Source of the DNA: Bolinopsis microptera
Lineage: Eukaryota; Ctenophora; Tentaculata; Lobata; Bolinopsidae
Length of the DNA stretch: 64,000 bases
Direction: 5' to 3'
Assembly (NCBI RefSeq): GCF_026151205.1
Contig: NC_087084.1
Span: 4,271,538 to 4,335,537, forward strand
Shown one piece after another: positions 1 through 11,415 of the stretch. Positions within the stretch are counted from its first letter, which is position 1, and each line of letters begins with the position of its first letter. The translations under genes were made by a program, and so were the position numbers. Below the pieces are notes generated by a model that saw only the letters and a program-made list of their open reading frames with translations, was not told where the DNA came from and did not search any database.

Positions 1-248
1 CTGAGGGTCACCAAAACACAGATGTTGAGAGCAAAAAGCACCTCCTGCACAAGTATGGGCCCACGAAAATCTTGAATTTTAAATAGAATTTCAAATATAA
101 TCACACAAAAATATCAAAAGCAATCAAATCATATAATAAAGTGAAATCCATGATGTGATGATATGCACTAAAATGAGAAATGAGAAATACAGACAGCAGG
201 GATTTAAGCTCTTATGAACATAATGTTATAGCTTTTAGGTAAACTGCC

Positions 249-382
249 TCACATCTCTGTCTCAAGGGAATAATCTAGATCATAATCAAAGTCCTCCAGC
301 AGAATTTTATCCCACATGTAGGAGGTCAATTTGCTTTTGAACTCAGAAATAGTCTCTATCTCACGTATAGCTATAGTATCTT
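249..382 (-). other. Possible 3' terminal coding exon, unrecognised
   Basis: On the minus strand a frame reads about 44 codons from a possible AG acceptor near 383 to a TGA at 249-251. It ends in an acidic, tyrosine-rich tail (EDFDYDLDYSLETEM). The composition is protein-like for such AT-rich surroundings, and it lacks an ATG, so it would have to be the last exon of a gene or the tail of a mobile-element protein lying across this window edge. I do not recognise the family. It is short and could be chance. Confidence 0.22.
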
Positions 383-1893
383 CTAGTTTCAGTTATTTCA
401 AATTAATTGTATACGGTAGTACATAGTAATATGTGTCACTATCAGCTAAGCTAGAAGAACTTTCGGTACTAATATTATATTTTAAGATTTAAAGAAATAT
501 TATTTTCAAAATATCCAATAGTTTAGAAGTTATAGGCATTTTATGCAAGACATATTATATTTCTCGTCAATTTTACACACTTGGAATGCATAAGAGGCCC
601 ACATACAGCTCGACCTAATCGTGCTGCACGATGAATTCATATTATTCACACTTAGAGGCAACATTTGGTACCTAGCTAAAAATCGGAGACAAAAAATTGT
701 GTGCCAACTTATTACTATACACACTTATTACATAAACTATTGAAAAAAGTACTGAAGTAGAATGATGATAAAAACATCGTTCTTGTTGCAATTCTTCATG
801 TATTTATTATACTCTTACACAGAAATCGTATCATTAGTAGCAAACCATGAATGGAAAACGTAACGTTTTATTTGTGGTACTGGTAAATAAGTGTAATATG
901 ATCTTACTGGGTGGCGCTCAGCCTTTCCACTTCCAATCCGCTGAATCTCTTATTCTATTTTATGAACATAATAGCTTGGCGGGTCCGATCCCCAATCAAA
1001 ATATATTCTTGCATAAGGACATTGTATCACCAATAAAGCAATAAGTCGCGAACACTGAGCGCTATAAAAGATATAAGAAGAGTAGATCAGTTTCATGTTA
1101 AAATGGTTAATTGCGAAGAATTAACTTATTTCTTAAAACTAAAATGAACTATTTACACTAACTTTCGCTACTTTCAGTAAGTGTAACTCAATTCATATAT
1201 TAATATGGTAAAATGACGGATACTCCAGCCTGGCAGTCAAATATGATGTGAGCCAATATAATACCGCATTTATATTTATGTGTCCCTTATAATTATAATG
1301 ATAAACATTGTGTTATTAAAGTTAAAATGCTCCCTATAATGTTTTAAAGTCTTTATTAAAATATTATAAAACGTTAAATTGTGCAAGCTCGAGACAAGTG
1401 AGACAATTTCATAAACCAGAAACTAGAAAGCAATCAAACCACTCAATACAATAAATTCCAGGCTTTTCACTGAAAACATAAAATAGCTCTTCTGCTTAAG
1501 AGTAAATATATCCTAGTACTAAAAATAACAGTCAGAAGAATTTAGCCTTAGTTAGAAAAAAAAAGATTACATTAATAATCAAGCAGCCAAGAAAATATAT
1601 GTAAAAGCGTAATAATAAAATATATTGTATAACTAATCAGTGAGAAATCACAAAATACCAACAACAAAAAGAAATAAACGATAGAAAATAAACAATCAAA
1701 TTTTAAATAAAAAATAGTCATATATTGGACAGTAATTGGATTGTCATGCTGTAACAAGAATTGTTATTATGTATAATAATCTCAAAATTGGACGTACAAT
1801 ATTACTTTAATTGACGACGAGTGGGTTATACGGGTTCCTGCTAGTTCCTATAATGCGATAAATCCCTGTGTCAAAATGTCCTTGATTAAAAAA
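383..1893. other. AT-rich non-coding stretch
   Basis: Short open frames here are AT-rich and lack domain-like composition. No RNA gene, repeat boundary or splice-bounded exon was recognised. Confidence 0.5.
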
Positions 1894-1894
1894 G

Positions 1895-2062
1895 TTATAT
1901 AATATGTGAATTCTGGTGGGGAGGTGAAGCATTTTTTGTGACACATGGCAGCGATTTTAGGGTTTGAATAGTCGATTCTCGATAGTCGATTCTGATTGTT
2001 TAAAGTCTGTCACGTGTCAAAAGATATGCTTCACCTCCCCTCCAGAATCCACATATATACAT
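1895..2062. repeat. MITE-like element with long terminal inverted repeats
   Basis: The two ends are inverted copies of about 35-45 bp. The left arm contains TCTGGTGGGGAGGTGAAGC (about 1912-1930) and the right arm its near-complement GCTTCACCTCCCCTCCAGA (about 2028-2046). Flanking ATATGTG / CACATAT may be part of the inverted repeat. The short spacer holds a direct duplication of TAGTCGATTCT. No transposase frame is present, so this looks like a non-autonomous DNA transposon. The target duplication is not clear. Confidence 0.6.
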
Positions 2063-2431
2063 CAACTTACAGTAGCTGCTCAAAATAAAAATGGATTGTT
2101 TGAAAAACCAATGACTATAAATTCGTGGATCATAAAAGTATTGAAATAAAGAAGTAGCAGTCGTTTATTACAGCTTTACAGTTCCTGGGCACCAATATTT
2201 TCAACACCATTGTAATTGTGATCAGCTGTGGCTTGAAAGGAAATAATGTCCATCTACTTTATCATCTTCCCTAAGCTCGTTCATACATTTGGTAGCTGTC
2301 CATTACGTAGTATTGCACCCTGAGAGTAGAATTAATGTTAATCACTAATAAACCAATTAAAGCTTTTAAACTGTTGGTGAAAGTGTTCAGCCATCATTTT
2401 TATCCAAGTGTGGGAATCTATATCGTGTAAA

Positions 2432-2437
2432 TTTATT
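2432..2437 (-). terminator. Candidate polyadenylation signal for the 7TM receptor gene
   Basis: AATAAA on the minus strand, about 130 nt after the stop codon at 2567. It is the first canonical hexamer seen downstream. Position fits a short 3' UTR, but AT-rich DNA gives such hexamers by chance. Confidence 0.35.
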
Positions 2438-2566
2438 TTGTATAATGTAAAATGTACATTCATCTTGATGATAACAGTTTTTAATAAAGCATATATCCTG
2501 CTTATTCAAAGATTCTATGTAAATCTGTAAAATCCTACCTTATCATTAGATGTTCTATGATTCCAT

Positions 2567-5500
2567 CTAAATTGGCGTTTCTGCGATGATATCCTCGTTT
2601 GCTCTTACTTGCGATGCTCCCTCTATTTGATCTCCCATTTCTACAGCAGTAACTTGCAATCTTAAACATGTAGCGCCTCTTGAACATCTAGCAGCAAAAT
2701 TTCTGAATGTCTCACCAAACAACTCTCTGAGAGTGTTATCATATAGCAAAGGGTTGATGACCGAATTGAGGGGTAAAACTATCATAGCGAAGCTTACGTA
2801 CCAATCTGTAGCATCGATTGTTTCGAGATTGTGGAGCCCACTGATGATCATAAATGGAACCCAACAGGCGAAATCTGTGGCTATGACCAGCGCAATCCTG
2901 GTCTGTATTGCTCGGTTTCTGCGGACAGCATCTGGATTGCTACTTTGCCCAGCATTTCTGGATGATTTCCGAGATATAATGTTGATCATCAAATAGGACA
3001 CGGTTATCACCACAAAGCAGAAAAGGTTGACGCCCAACATAAGCCAAACTATCATATTTCCTTTCACGTCGATCATTTCCGTTTCCATGTCCGATATTAT
3101 GCGGTTTCTTCTAGGATCATCACTACGAACAAAGTATTTGAAGAGGCACACACCATCATTTCCGTAAAAGTGCACTGCACTTCTACTCAAGCTTTGGTTG
3201 AACATTCCATCAACTTTCTTGCCGATCTCAGCCCAAGTTGTATTCGCCAAAAAATTTTCAGTTTTGTAGTATGCTTGAAGAATTTTAATATGCTTCATTT
3301 TGTTCGGGAATCCGATAAATAGCTTGTAGAGTGGATCATAGAAGAAACCTTGCACAAAGTAGTCCTCTAATGTGGGGACCAATGGTATGATTGCTACTGA
3401 TATCGATGCAGTAGCGATTCCAATAACGATCCCAATTAATTTTGCTAATGCTCTTTTATTGACAAGGGCTGGAATGCTAAGAGAGCTGTTCAGAATTCCC
3501 CACATCCTGATCAAACTTAAAAGAGTCATCGAAAATAAAGAGAGTTGTGATCCCGCAGTGCTGATAACTCCAAGAACAGAACAAGTATTTCCTGATAACC
3601 ACTCAGCTTGCTTCCTGCAATAATTCTTTCCGAAAATAATGCTGTCGAATACTGATAGTGCGATCAAGTAGACTCCTATTAGGAAATCACCCATTCCGAT
3701 TACACAAATTAGTACTGTAGTGTATAAATTGCTTCTTGTTTCAGAGTCTTTAATACAAGTCGCTACTTTGCACACGGTGATGATATTAAAAATTGCTGCT
3801 AAGAGGCCCAACAACCAGCAATAAAGTTTCAAAAACCAGTTTTGGAGGATTTCCTTGCCACACTCTAGATTGCATTCATCTGAAAGATCAAAACAATCGA
3901 ATCTACCATCACACTTCTGAGAATGAGATATCAAGTGCTCTTTTACTTGATCTGACCGGTTGTTTGTATTCTCACAAACTATATGATTTGTACAGTTTTG
4001 TTCATCCGACATGTCACCACAGTCATCAACAAGGTCGCAAACTTGGCTGTACTTTATGCATTTAGTATTCTTACATTGGAAAATTGTATTTTCATATTCA
4101 ACTACATCAGACATTGTCACAAAAGTCAGGTTATTGTTGTTTGCCAGAGTTTTGACTCGGTCAGGATACTGACCAAGACATGAATCATGTTCTAAAAAAG
4201 TGTCCTGAATAGGACACGTGGAGTTTAAGCATAATCCCATGCAACTGATAAATGCATAATATTCACCGAAAAGACTATTGCAGTTTACTCGAGAGGTCGG
4301 CACATTGAGCATTATATTGACACCGAAAGCAGATCCTGCTGGCCCCTGAAATTCCCGTATATGACATGTTACATTTGTAGAGTCCAATGATTTGCACAAA
4401 TCTCGTCCAGCACATCTTTCATTCACAGCAGTGGTATTGATACTCGGAAAATCTCGCGAAATTCTGCAGACCTCATTTTCAATCTCACAAGAGTTCACAC
4501 CATCACAAAGAAAGTCAAAATGAACATAGCCTTGATCAGAATCTCCAGGACACAACAAAATATCCTGGCAGGTTTTGTTTCCTAAGACAACTCTATAAGC
4601 CAAATCATTTTTCTCTCCACAATATTTCCAAAAGTTTCTTTCTTCATCTTCTCCATTGAGACAATCGGTTTGGTTGTCCATTATCCATTTTATGGGTATT
4701 GTTATATTTCTATCGCCACCAAAACTACGAGTACAGTTGAAGAATCCCACTGTTGTTAGGTGGCATATGTCACGGGTCTCATCACTATTATCTTCACAGT
4801 CACTAACTCCATCACAGAGTTTGTGTTTGTGAACAACACAGTTTGCAGATATTGACCTACAATCGTTTTCTAGATTATCGTCACAGAGACTAATCTTTTC
4901 ATTGGTCAGCTTAAATTCACTTCCACAGAACACATATATAATACTTTGATACACTCGACATGAAACCATTTATCAAACAGGAACCACCCACTCTGTTTAC
5001 ATCAGTGCAATTTGTTTGTTCTAGATATCTGTAACAGTACGGATAGGTGTACGAGTATTCTTCACTGTGATCAAATACACTACACCTGGTGTAGTTAAAT
5101 ATGGGGACTGTAATGTCCTCTCCCCTCCTCACTTTCTTATAATAATGTATACATGTTGGTATTGTGGTGTTGTTACAGTGCTTCTCATCCTCCTTGTTAT
5201 AACAATCATCATCTGCATCACAAACATAGATTACAGGTATATACTTACTGTAATATTTACTAGGACAGTTAACTCCGTATGTGTAACCCTCACATACACT
5301 CTCATCCTCACAGTAGTCAGAGTCGCATTTGTCGTCACACTGATCTTCGTTGTTGCCGTTGATGAAGCTCTGTGATGATTCCTCACCAGAATTTCTTCTA
5401 CAGTTCTGGTTACACGCTACAAACTGTTGTACTTCTATATTTGTATCGTTCCTAAAATAACCTCCACAGAAATAAATGTTCTGTAAGGTAATTTTCGTAT

Positions 5501-5726
5501 GAAAACCACATGCCTGATAACCATACGGGTCATTTTCACACACAGTAGAGACACTAAAGAGTGTGTTACTCTCAGTGCCTGTTACATTATAGGTAGTGTT
5601 CGAATAAGCACACTTGTGGGAAGTACTCTTTTTTACTCTCATTATAACACAAGTGTTTCAAAAATCCCCCGATATTAGTCACAGTGCAGTTTTTGTTTGA
5701 TTGCTGCAAAATTTCGTCAACACATC
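2567..5726 (-). CDS. Terminal exon: LDLa-rich ectodomain and rhodopsin-family 7TM receptor
   Basis: Encodes a cell-surface G-protein-coupled receptor with a cysteine- and N-glycosylation-site-rich ectodomain. Counting from the ATG at 4969, LDL-receptor class A modules lie near residues 36-64 (CDGVSDCEDNSDE), 297-326 (CDLVDDCGDMSDEQNC) and 333-366. Seven hydrophobic segments follow at about 378-401, 415-440, 463-487, 510-530, 638-662, 690-711 and 723-743. Rhodopsin-like marks are GDFLIGVYL in TM2, an arginine after TM3 (SLIRMW in place of DRY), CWVPF in TM6 and NPLLY in TM7. LDLa plus TM2 recalls relaxin-receptor/GRL101-type GPCRs. The TM4-TM5 loop is unusually long, about 105 residues. The exon starts at 5726 after a TTCAG acceptor, phase 1. 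The frame breaks near an A6 run (5629-5634) and again between 4969 and 4917; each side continues the same Cys-rich pattern. These are either assembly indels or a decaying gene. Confidence 0.82.
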
Positions 5727-6414
5727 CTGAACAGCGAAATGTTATTATTTAAAAAAATAGAACCAAAACCCAAAATCTGATGCCCTATATTTTCATTGTT
5801 ATGTCGTAGTGCTTATACAGTTATAAGGGCTATTTAGCATTAATTGTATAATGAAATAAATCGTAACTTAATTAGAAAGTTTATTGATAGTTTAAGTTTT
5901 TAAGGTAAACTATACTGGAGTGGGTCCGAGCAGTAGACTCGCGCTACTGACACCCGGGATTGGTAATGCACAGATACAGTTAACGCTGTGTAGCAAGAGC
6001 TTCAGAGGATCCTGCCCGCTGCAGGTATGCTGAGTGGCAGATGCAACAAGCGCACTACTTCCAGCGGATGCAAGATGGCAGTCTGGCCATCAGAGTTATT
6101 CAGAACACTCTCCCTTTTAACTAGAAACATGTTGATGTCAGAGTTTCCAGCCTAATTTTGCTGTAAGAACATTCTCACAGCTTAATGACTAACGGTTCTG
6201 TGTACTGAGGCACAAAACCCCCCTATTTTACTCTCCCTCACTGTCTGTGTGTGGCTGCAGACTCCCAGTGGTCTTATCAGTCATTTTTGGTTGCTTGAGA
6301 TCTTGGACTTGTTGCTAGTGGGCTACCGACCCCTAGCTTTACTCTGGTACTCGCAAAGTTTTTTGCCACGCACCCGTTTATCAACATTACAACGAACTAA
6401 ACAATTACAGCACT
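5727..6414. other. Intron sequence and probable 5' part of RTE element
   Basis: This lies between the receptor terminal exon and the first recognisable RTE frame. Composition changes from AT-rich to more balanced near 5925, which may be the 5' end of the retrotransposon. No open frame with domain similarity was seen. Confidence 0.4.
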
Positions 6415-7347
6415 ATGGTTTCAGCCCCTACCTCTCCTTCTGATAGTCCAGCTCATGATGATGCTACATCTTTAAACCCTTCGGGGAGAGATGCAGCTGA
6501 TGGTATCTGTGTTAAAAGAAGGTCCAACAAAAAACCAAAAATTAACAACAAAATCTCAGAATCATTTCACCTTTCTACTTACAATGTAAGATCTCTCACT
6601 GAAAAATGGAAGCAATGGGAACTTGTGTGCAAAGCCAAAGCCTTCGACATACCTGTGATTGCACTTCAAGAACATCGTATTAAGAAGACTCCTTATATAA
6701 TGCGTGATGGCTACAAGTTCCTCCTAGCATCTCCTCCCCCTAAAAGTAGAACGCTCCTCGGACTTGGCTTCCTTCTTTCCCCTTGGGCCCAACGCTGCTA
6801 CATCGACCATAACGTCTTCTCAGACAGGATAATGTTTGTTTCTTTTACCGGTGCAGTTTGCACACACTTAGTTACTTGTCATTCACCTACTAATGTATCT
6901 ACAGACCTTGAAGTTGAACAATTCTATGCAGAGTTAACTTCTTGTGTCCGATCTTTTCCACCTCATGACGTAGTAGCTATAGCTGGTGACCTGAATGCTC
7001 ACCTTGGAAAAGACACCTGCAACACCAACGCATTTTATGAATGTACTAACCGAAACGGACAGCACCTTCTCGACTTTGCCCAAGAAAACGCGTTCACCAT
7101 CGGTGCGCTAAAGTTTAACAAAAAGCATTCTAAAAAGGTGACTTGGACAGCACCAAATGGTCAACTGCATCAGAATGACCACATCCTCATTCGCTCAAAA
7201 TGGCAGAATTCACTTAAAAACTGTGAGTCATACATTAATCCCTCGGTTCAATCTGACCATCGGATTGTCACAGCGACCATCAAGCTGTCAGTAAGGACCA
7301 GCATCGTCCGACCGAAGGTTATCAAATATTCGACTGGGAGGAGTTAA
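6415..7347 (+). pseudogene. RTE endonuclease (EEP) domain
   Basis: A 310-codon frame encoding an exonuclease-endonuclease-phosphatase domain, which nicks target DNA to prime reverse transcription. Expected catalytic blocks are visible in order: STYNVRSL, IALQEHRI, AGDLNAHLG, a WTAPNG...NDHI segment and QSDHRIV. The endonuclease itself therefore looks intact, with a Ser/Lys-rich N-terminal leader of about 45 residues. The frame ends shortly after SDH, and the polypeptide would normally continue into the RT; a stop at about 7345 and later frame changes break it. Sense strand is opposite to the surrounding host gene. Confidence 0.85.
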
Positions 7348-9388
7348 AAAGTAACACTGCAACTTCAACAGCCTTCCAACTCCAGCTTCAACTTAATGAC
7401 GCAGCAGAGAAAGTACTTCCCAAAAGGAAGAAGACTAGTCTAACTGCTCAAATTTCATTTAATCCTGAGTACCGGGCTGCTGTCAAGGCACGAGATGCTG
7501 CGTTGAAAGATAGTCACAAAAGGAAGACACGAGCTGCTACTAAAGCCCTACGTGATGCCACCCTTGAAGTCAGGAAGGTCGAAACCAGCATACAAGAATC
7601 GTTTGTTAATAAGACAATTGATCAAGTAGATCAGCTGTTTATTCCGCAACCCGCAAACCACTCAGGGTATGCAGCATGGCACACGAAGTCAAACAGCTCT
7701 GGTATTGCGTGGAAGCTTATAAATGACCTTACCAATCATAAGCCTAAATCTATGTCTCCATTACCTGGACACAGAAACAAGGCAGATCGAGCAAAGGCGT
7801 GGACTGACCACTACATCAAACTGCTTTACAATCCTGCTGACAACATCAGAATGGGTAGCTTTGAAGTCCAAAAGCCAGAACTCCCAATTGAAACGTCACC
7901 GTTCTCAGCAGATGAAATATCTACAGCTCTCAAGCAGACAAAGGACACGTACGGTCATGACGGAATTCATCTCTGCTGTACAAGTGTGTTGACTTGGACA
8001 CTACTTTACTATCTCTGTTCAACAACATGCTAGCTACTGGTAAAGCCCCAGAAGAGCTTCTTGTCACTGCCATTCTTCCTATACCCAAAGGAGCTAAAAA
8101 GTTCTGTCCTGAAAATAGCAGAGGCATCTTCATCCTCCCTGTTGCCACGAAAATCTACGACAGGCTGCTTCAAACCGAATCAGGAGCCACATAGAACCTC
8201 GCCTCCGATACAACCAGAATGGTTTCCGGCCTGGAAAAGGGACTCGTGAACAGATTCTGGCTCTTAGACGTATCATCGAAGAGGTTGTGAACTTCCAGCT
8301 TCCTTGTGTCATCTCCTTCATTGATTTCTCAAAGGCCTTTGACTGCATCTTCAGATCTCACCTTCCCGACATCCTGGCTTCCTACGGTTTTCCTAATAAA
8401 ATCATAAAAGCCATTATGTCACTCTTACATCAACACTAATGCTAAAATCATGACCCCTGAAGGTATAACCTTAGAATTCCTTACCAACCTCGGAATTCTC
8501 AAGGGCGATGTTCTTGCGCCTCTCATTTTTATCATCGTCCTGGATTTTATATTAAGACTGGCAATAGGGCCACGTGATGGGTTTAAAGTTGGCAGTAACT
8601 ACATTGCTGATTTGGACTTCGCCGATGACCTAGCAACAATTACTGACAGCTTCAGCGAAAATGGCCGCCTTTGCCAAAGCATTTCTGACATAGCAGCCCG
8701 TTATGGTCTCCTTATTAACATCGAAAAGATCAACTACATGTCCTACAACGTCCCGCGACCTGTCAACTCAGACGAAAGAGTCTTTATTAACGGCATCCCT
8801 TTAGAAGAAGTTCATGACTTTAAGTACCTAGGATCTTTTATAGCCTCAACAAGCAGAGACATCAATGTCAGGAAAGGCCTCGCATGGAAAGCTTTACAGA
8901 GTCTGGATGCTTTTTGGAAATCTAGTATGTCTATGAAGATCAAGACTAAGATTTTTCGAACTGCAGTAGAACCTGTTCTGCTGTATGGCGCAGAAACCTG
9001 GACTCTTAAAAAGGCTGATATTAGAGCACTAGACGGTGTTTATACTAGAATGCTACGAAGGGTCTTTGGTATCTCATGGAAATCACATACACCTAACTCC
9101 GTTTTTTATGGAAAGATTCCATCGGTGACAGATACTATAAAGACACGAAGATTTCGTTTTGCAGGGCATGTCTACCGTCTACAGGACCAACCTGCCCAAC
9201 AACTCCTTTTTTGGCAACCATCCTACGGCCAGCGTTATCGAGGACGACCACATAAGACCTTCCCGGATGTTCTACTCGAAGACACTGGAATGGAACCTTA
9301 CCAGCTGCGTTTGCTCATGTGTGATAGAGATAAATGGAGAGAAGCGTTGACACGAAACTCGTTCCAGATTTCATCTGGATCGACCTAG
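7348..9388 (+). pseudogene. RTE reverse transcriptase, two or more frameshifts
   Basis: Reverse-transcriptase coding sequence scattered over frames. A linker frame (7503-8033) leads to DEISTALKQTKDTYGHDGI. The next piece reads KGAKKFCPENSRGI..., then NQNGFRPGKGTREQILALR and SFIDFSKAFD (motif A) around 8190-8345. The last frame (8450-9388) has GDVLAPLIFIIVLD, DFADDLATIT (motif C, FADD), KYLGSFI and the C-terminal RFRFAGHVYRL...RGRPHKTF tail. Motifs A and C both keep their aspartates, so decay is by frame loss rather than active-site substitution. RTE assignment rests on the tail and the short 3' end. Confidence 0.85.
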
Positions 9389-9399
9389 GCAGGGCATAC

Positions 9400-9908
9400 C
9401 TGTATTACTAAAGCAGTGGAGCCAAATATTGTCCTCATGTTGACAGTTGTGTCTCAAAATCCGGGAATCGCAATCTGATATGTCAATATCATTCTCTTTA
9501 CAGCTTACGTCATCCATTACTATTGACATGTCAGTTCGTTTCAGCCAATCCCTGAATGATTGAATGGTTTGGTGCAGATTGCAGAATGTTCGGATATTCA
9601 AAATAGCAAAGAAACAGCATTTCCATTGCAACAGAAACTAAAATGTTGACATATAAATCAAACTCACTCAGGAACATATTTCATGTTTCTCGGATTACTT
9701 CCCCAGTCAGAGAAGTGATGTCCAATTGTCCAGCAAAAAAGCTGTGCCGAATACCAGTTAAACGCATTCTTGCAAACTGTTCCATTTTTCACCATACCAG
9801 TTTGCTTGTTAAAAACTGTTGCGATCAAAAGACCCCCGCTATCATTAAGTTTTTTCGTTCCAGTCACCATGTTGATAAGAGATGCTCTCTCAAACTCCCA
9901 CACACGCT
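9400..9908 (-). CDS. SRCR domain encoded by two exons
   Basis: Scavenger receptor cysteine-rich domain, an extracellular ligand-binding module, split by a 116-bp intron. Exon A (9908-9668) starts after TTTCAG in phase 1 and ends at a GTGAGT donor in phase 2. It carries NGTVCKNAFNWYSAQLFCW, matching the SRCR GTVCxxxFxxxxAxxxCxxLG block. Exon B (9551-9400) starts after ATTCAG, fits phase 2, and ends at GTATGC in phase 1. It carries VMDDVSCKENDIDISDC and CQHEDNIWLHC, matching the LDDVxCxGxExxxxxC and CxHxEDxxxxC blocks. Together they encode about 131 residues, slightly longer than a standard SRCR. The next compatible acceptor on this strand is the 7TM exon at 5726, across the RTE insertion. Confidence 0.82.
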
Positions 9909-10129
9909 CTGAAACAATTATGATAACAGTTAGTGAAGAATCGTATTTTTGAAAGAGCGAATTTACCCTCATTTAACATTCATTGATCCTCCCATGACTG
10001 GTTTGATAATACACGAAATCGCAGTATCGGATCAAACAATGTCTAAAATATAAATTTAATTACACTTCTTAAAATAATAACATTGTCACCCACATCTGTA
10101 CTAAGGTACTATACTACCAAAGCACTAAC

Positions 10130-10594
10130 CTATATTATAATAAGAGGTAGTGCTGCCTGTACTAAGCTCTATTCTGCTCACTTCTCTTCCCCAATAAGTA
10201 TTCCATTTTACATAACTACACGTTTCAGATGATGCTGTTATGTCGAGTACCTGTTTTCCATTACAATATACTATGATCCTGTAGCCACGTTTCTCTACTA
10301 CCCAGTGTTTATCTGTTTCTGTAGGTAGACTCTGGAAGGGAGTGTTGCCTAACTGACAAAAGTGAAGCCAATACTTTACACGAGTACTGAACTGGATACC
10401 AATACCTCCTACTTCTTCTCCTTCCTCACTATAGAAATATATCCCTATCTCCTCCCCACTACCGACAGTGCTGTCTGTTCTCAGGTGCAGGTAAGAAGTA
10501 TCCAGATCAGCAGGGATACTTTTGTAATTAACCACAGGGCTCCACTTATCTGTTGATTTGTAAGTTATGATAAACTGGGTTGAAATGTTTTGAG
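10130..10594 (-). CDS. Exon for a beta-sandwich-like extracellular domain (copy 1)
   Basis: A phase 1-1 exon of 465 bp (155 residues) with acceptor GTTGCAG and donor GTTAGT. Its product alternates hydrophobic and polar residues as in a beta sandwich: VGSGEEIGIYFYSEEGEEVG, LPTETDKHW, YRIIVYCNGKQVLDI, a TC and a W...W pair near the end. The same layout occurs in the exon at 41138-41575 on the other strand, with LPSPTDKVWR, VRVVIHCNEVEVLNI and SQATCSNSDW, so both belong to one domain family. It resembles farnesoic-acid O-methyltransferase-like (Methyltransf_FA) or galectin-like modules, but I cannot fix the name. A 221-bp intron separates it from the SRCR exons, which supports one transcript. 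Confidence 0.7.
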
Positions 10595-10672
10595 CTGCAA
10601 CACGGATCTTAGAAATGTCGATTATTAGAATTATAATATTATATAATATATATATAATATATAAATTTAATA

Positions 10673-11305
10673 CTTTCAACACTACTATATAACAAATAAT
10701 TTGAGATAACGATGTTTAATAAATGATGCAAAGAATTTCGAAGATCTAATCAACACCGACTTTTAATGTGTAGGAGTACAGCAACGAAATATATATATAT
10801 ATATATAAGTTTTTTAATTATTTTCAACACTACTACATAACAAATAATTTGAGGATGACTGTAAAGGTACATTTTACCGACAATTGAAGTCAAGGCATTG
10901 TTTTACTGACAGTTGTGGCTGACTAACAATATATATATGAGAAGACTTGATTATGAACATCTCAGTTACAATTAATAATTTGATTAATACGGTAGATGGG
11001 GTGAGTTATTTTCATAGTGCAAATTTTAAAACCATAGAACCATCTTATAATGAACATTATGGAATGATAAAAGGCTTATCATGGTTGACGGTTAAAGTTA
11101 CAGAATGGAAACGTGCAATATGTATATCGTAATATACATGATTTAAAATGTATTACCTAATATATATATATATATATATTTCATGGCTGGACTTCTACAC
11201 AATAAAAGAAAGCGGTTGTGATTAGATCTTCGAAAGTCTTTGCATCGTTTATTTACATCAATTCTCAAATTATTTGTTATATAGTAGTGTTGAAAGTATT
11301 ATTAT
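10673..11305. repeat. Inverted-repeat element with about 85-bp arms
   Basis: The arm at about 10673-10755 (CAACACTACTATATAACAAA ... GAAGATCTAATC) returns as its reverse complement at about 11217-11305. A third partial copy lies at 10823-10853. TA-dinucleotide runs sit at 10788-10808, 11160-11180 and 11305-11320. The spacer has no domain-bearing frame. This looks like a non-autonomous fold-back or MITE insertion in the first intron of the receptor gene. Confidence 0.6.
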
Positions 11306-11316
11306 TATATATATAT

Positions 11317-11415
11317 ATCCTGGGTTTGTACAGGACATTACTCGCTCAAATTATTACAATAGCGATACATAATACTCAATAAATTTAATAGATTTGTAGT
11401 GTTGCAATTAGTTTA
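11317..11415 (+). repeat. Dispersed repeat, copy 1 (partner at 48470-48575)
   Basis: Both copies contain TATCCTGGGTTTG, ACATAATACTCAATAAAT and TAATAGATTT, with interspersed substitutions. They lie in the same orientation. No coding potential was seen, so it is probably an old non-autonomous transposon. Confidence 0.55.

Larger units (their letters stand above)
6415..9388 (+). mobile_element. RTE-clade non-LTR retrotransposon, frame-broken copy
   Basis: Encodes an apurinic-type endonuclease followed by reverse transcriptase in one direction. The order endonuclease, RT and a C-terminal tail with RGRPHKTF...DRDKWREAL is typical of RTE-like elements. There is almost no 3' UTR: the final frame stops at 9388. 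Three separate reading frames (starting 6415, 7503, 8450) carry the protein, so it is not intact. It lies antisense in the last intron of the SRCR/LDLa/7TM gene, and its 3' end is about 10 bp from that intron's donor (GT at 9399-9398 on the minus strand). Target duplications were not resolved. Confidence 0.9.

Noticed and set aside
847-1044. 65-codon ATG frame near the left edge
   Set aside because: AT-rich background composition, no domain or splice evidence.
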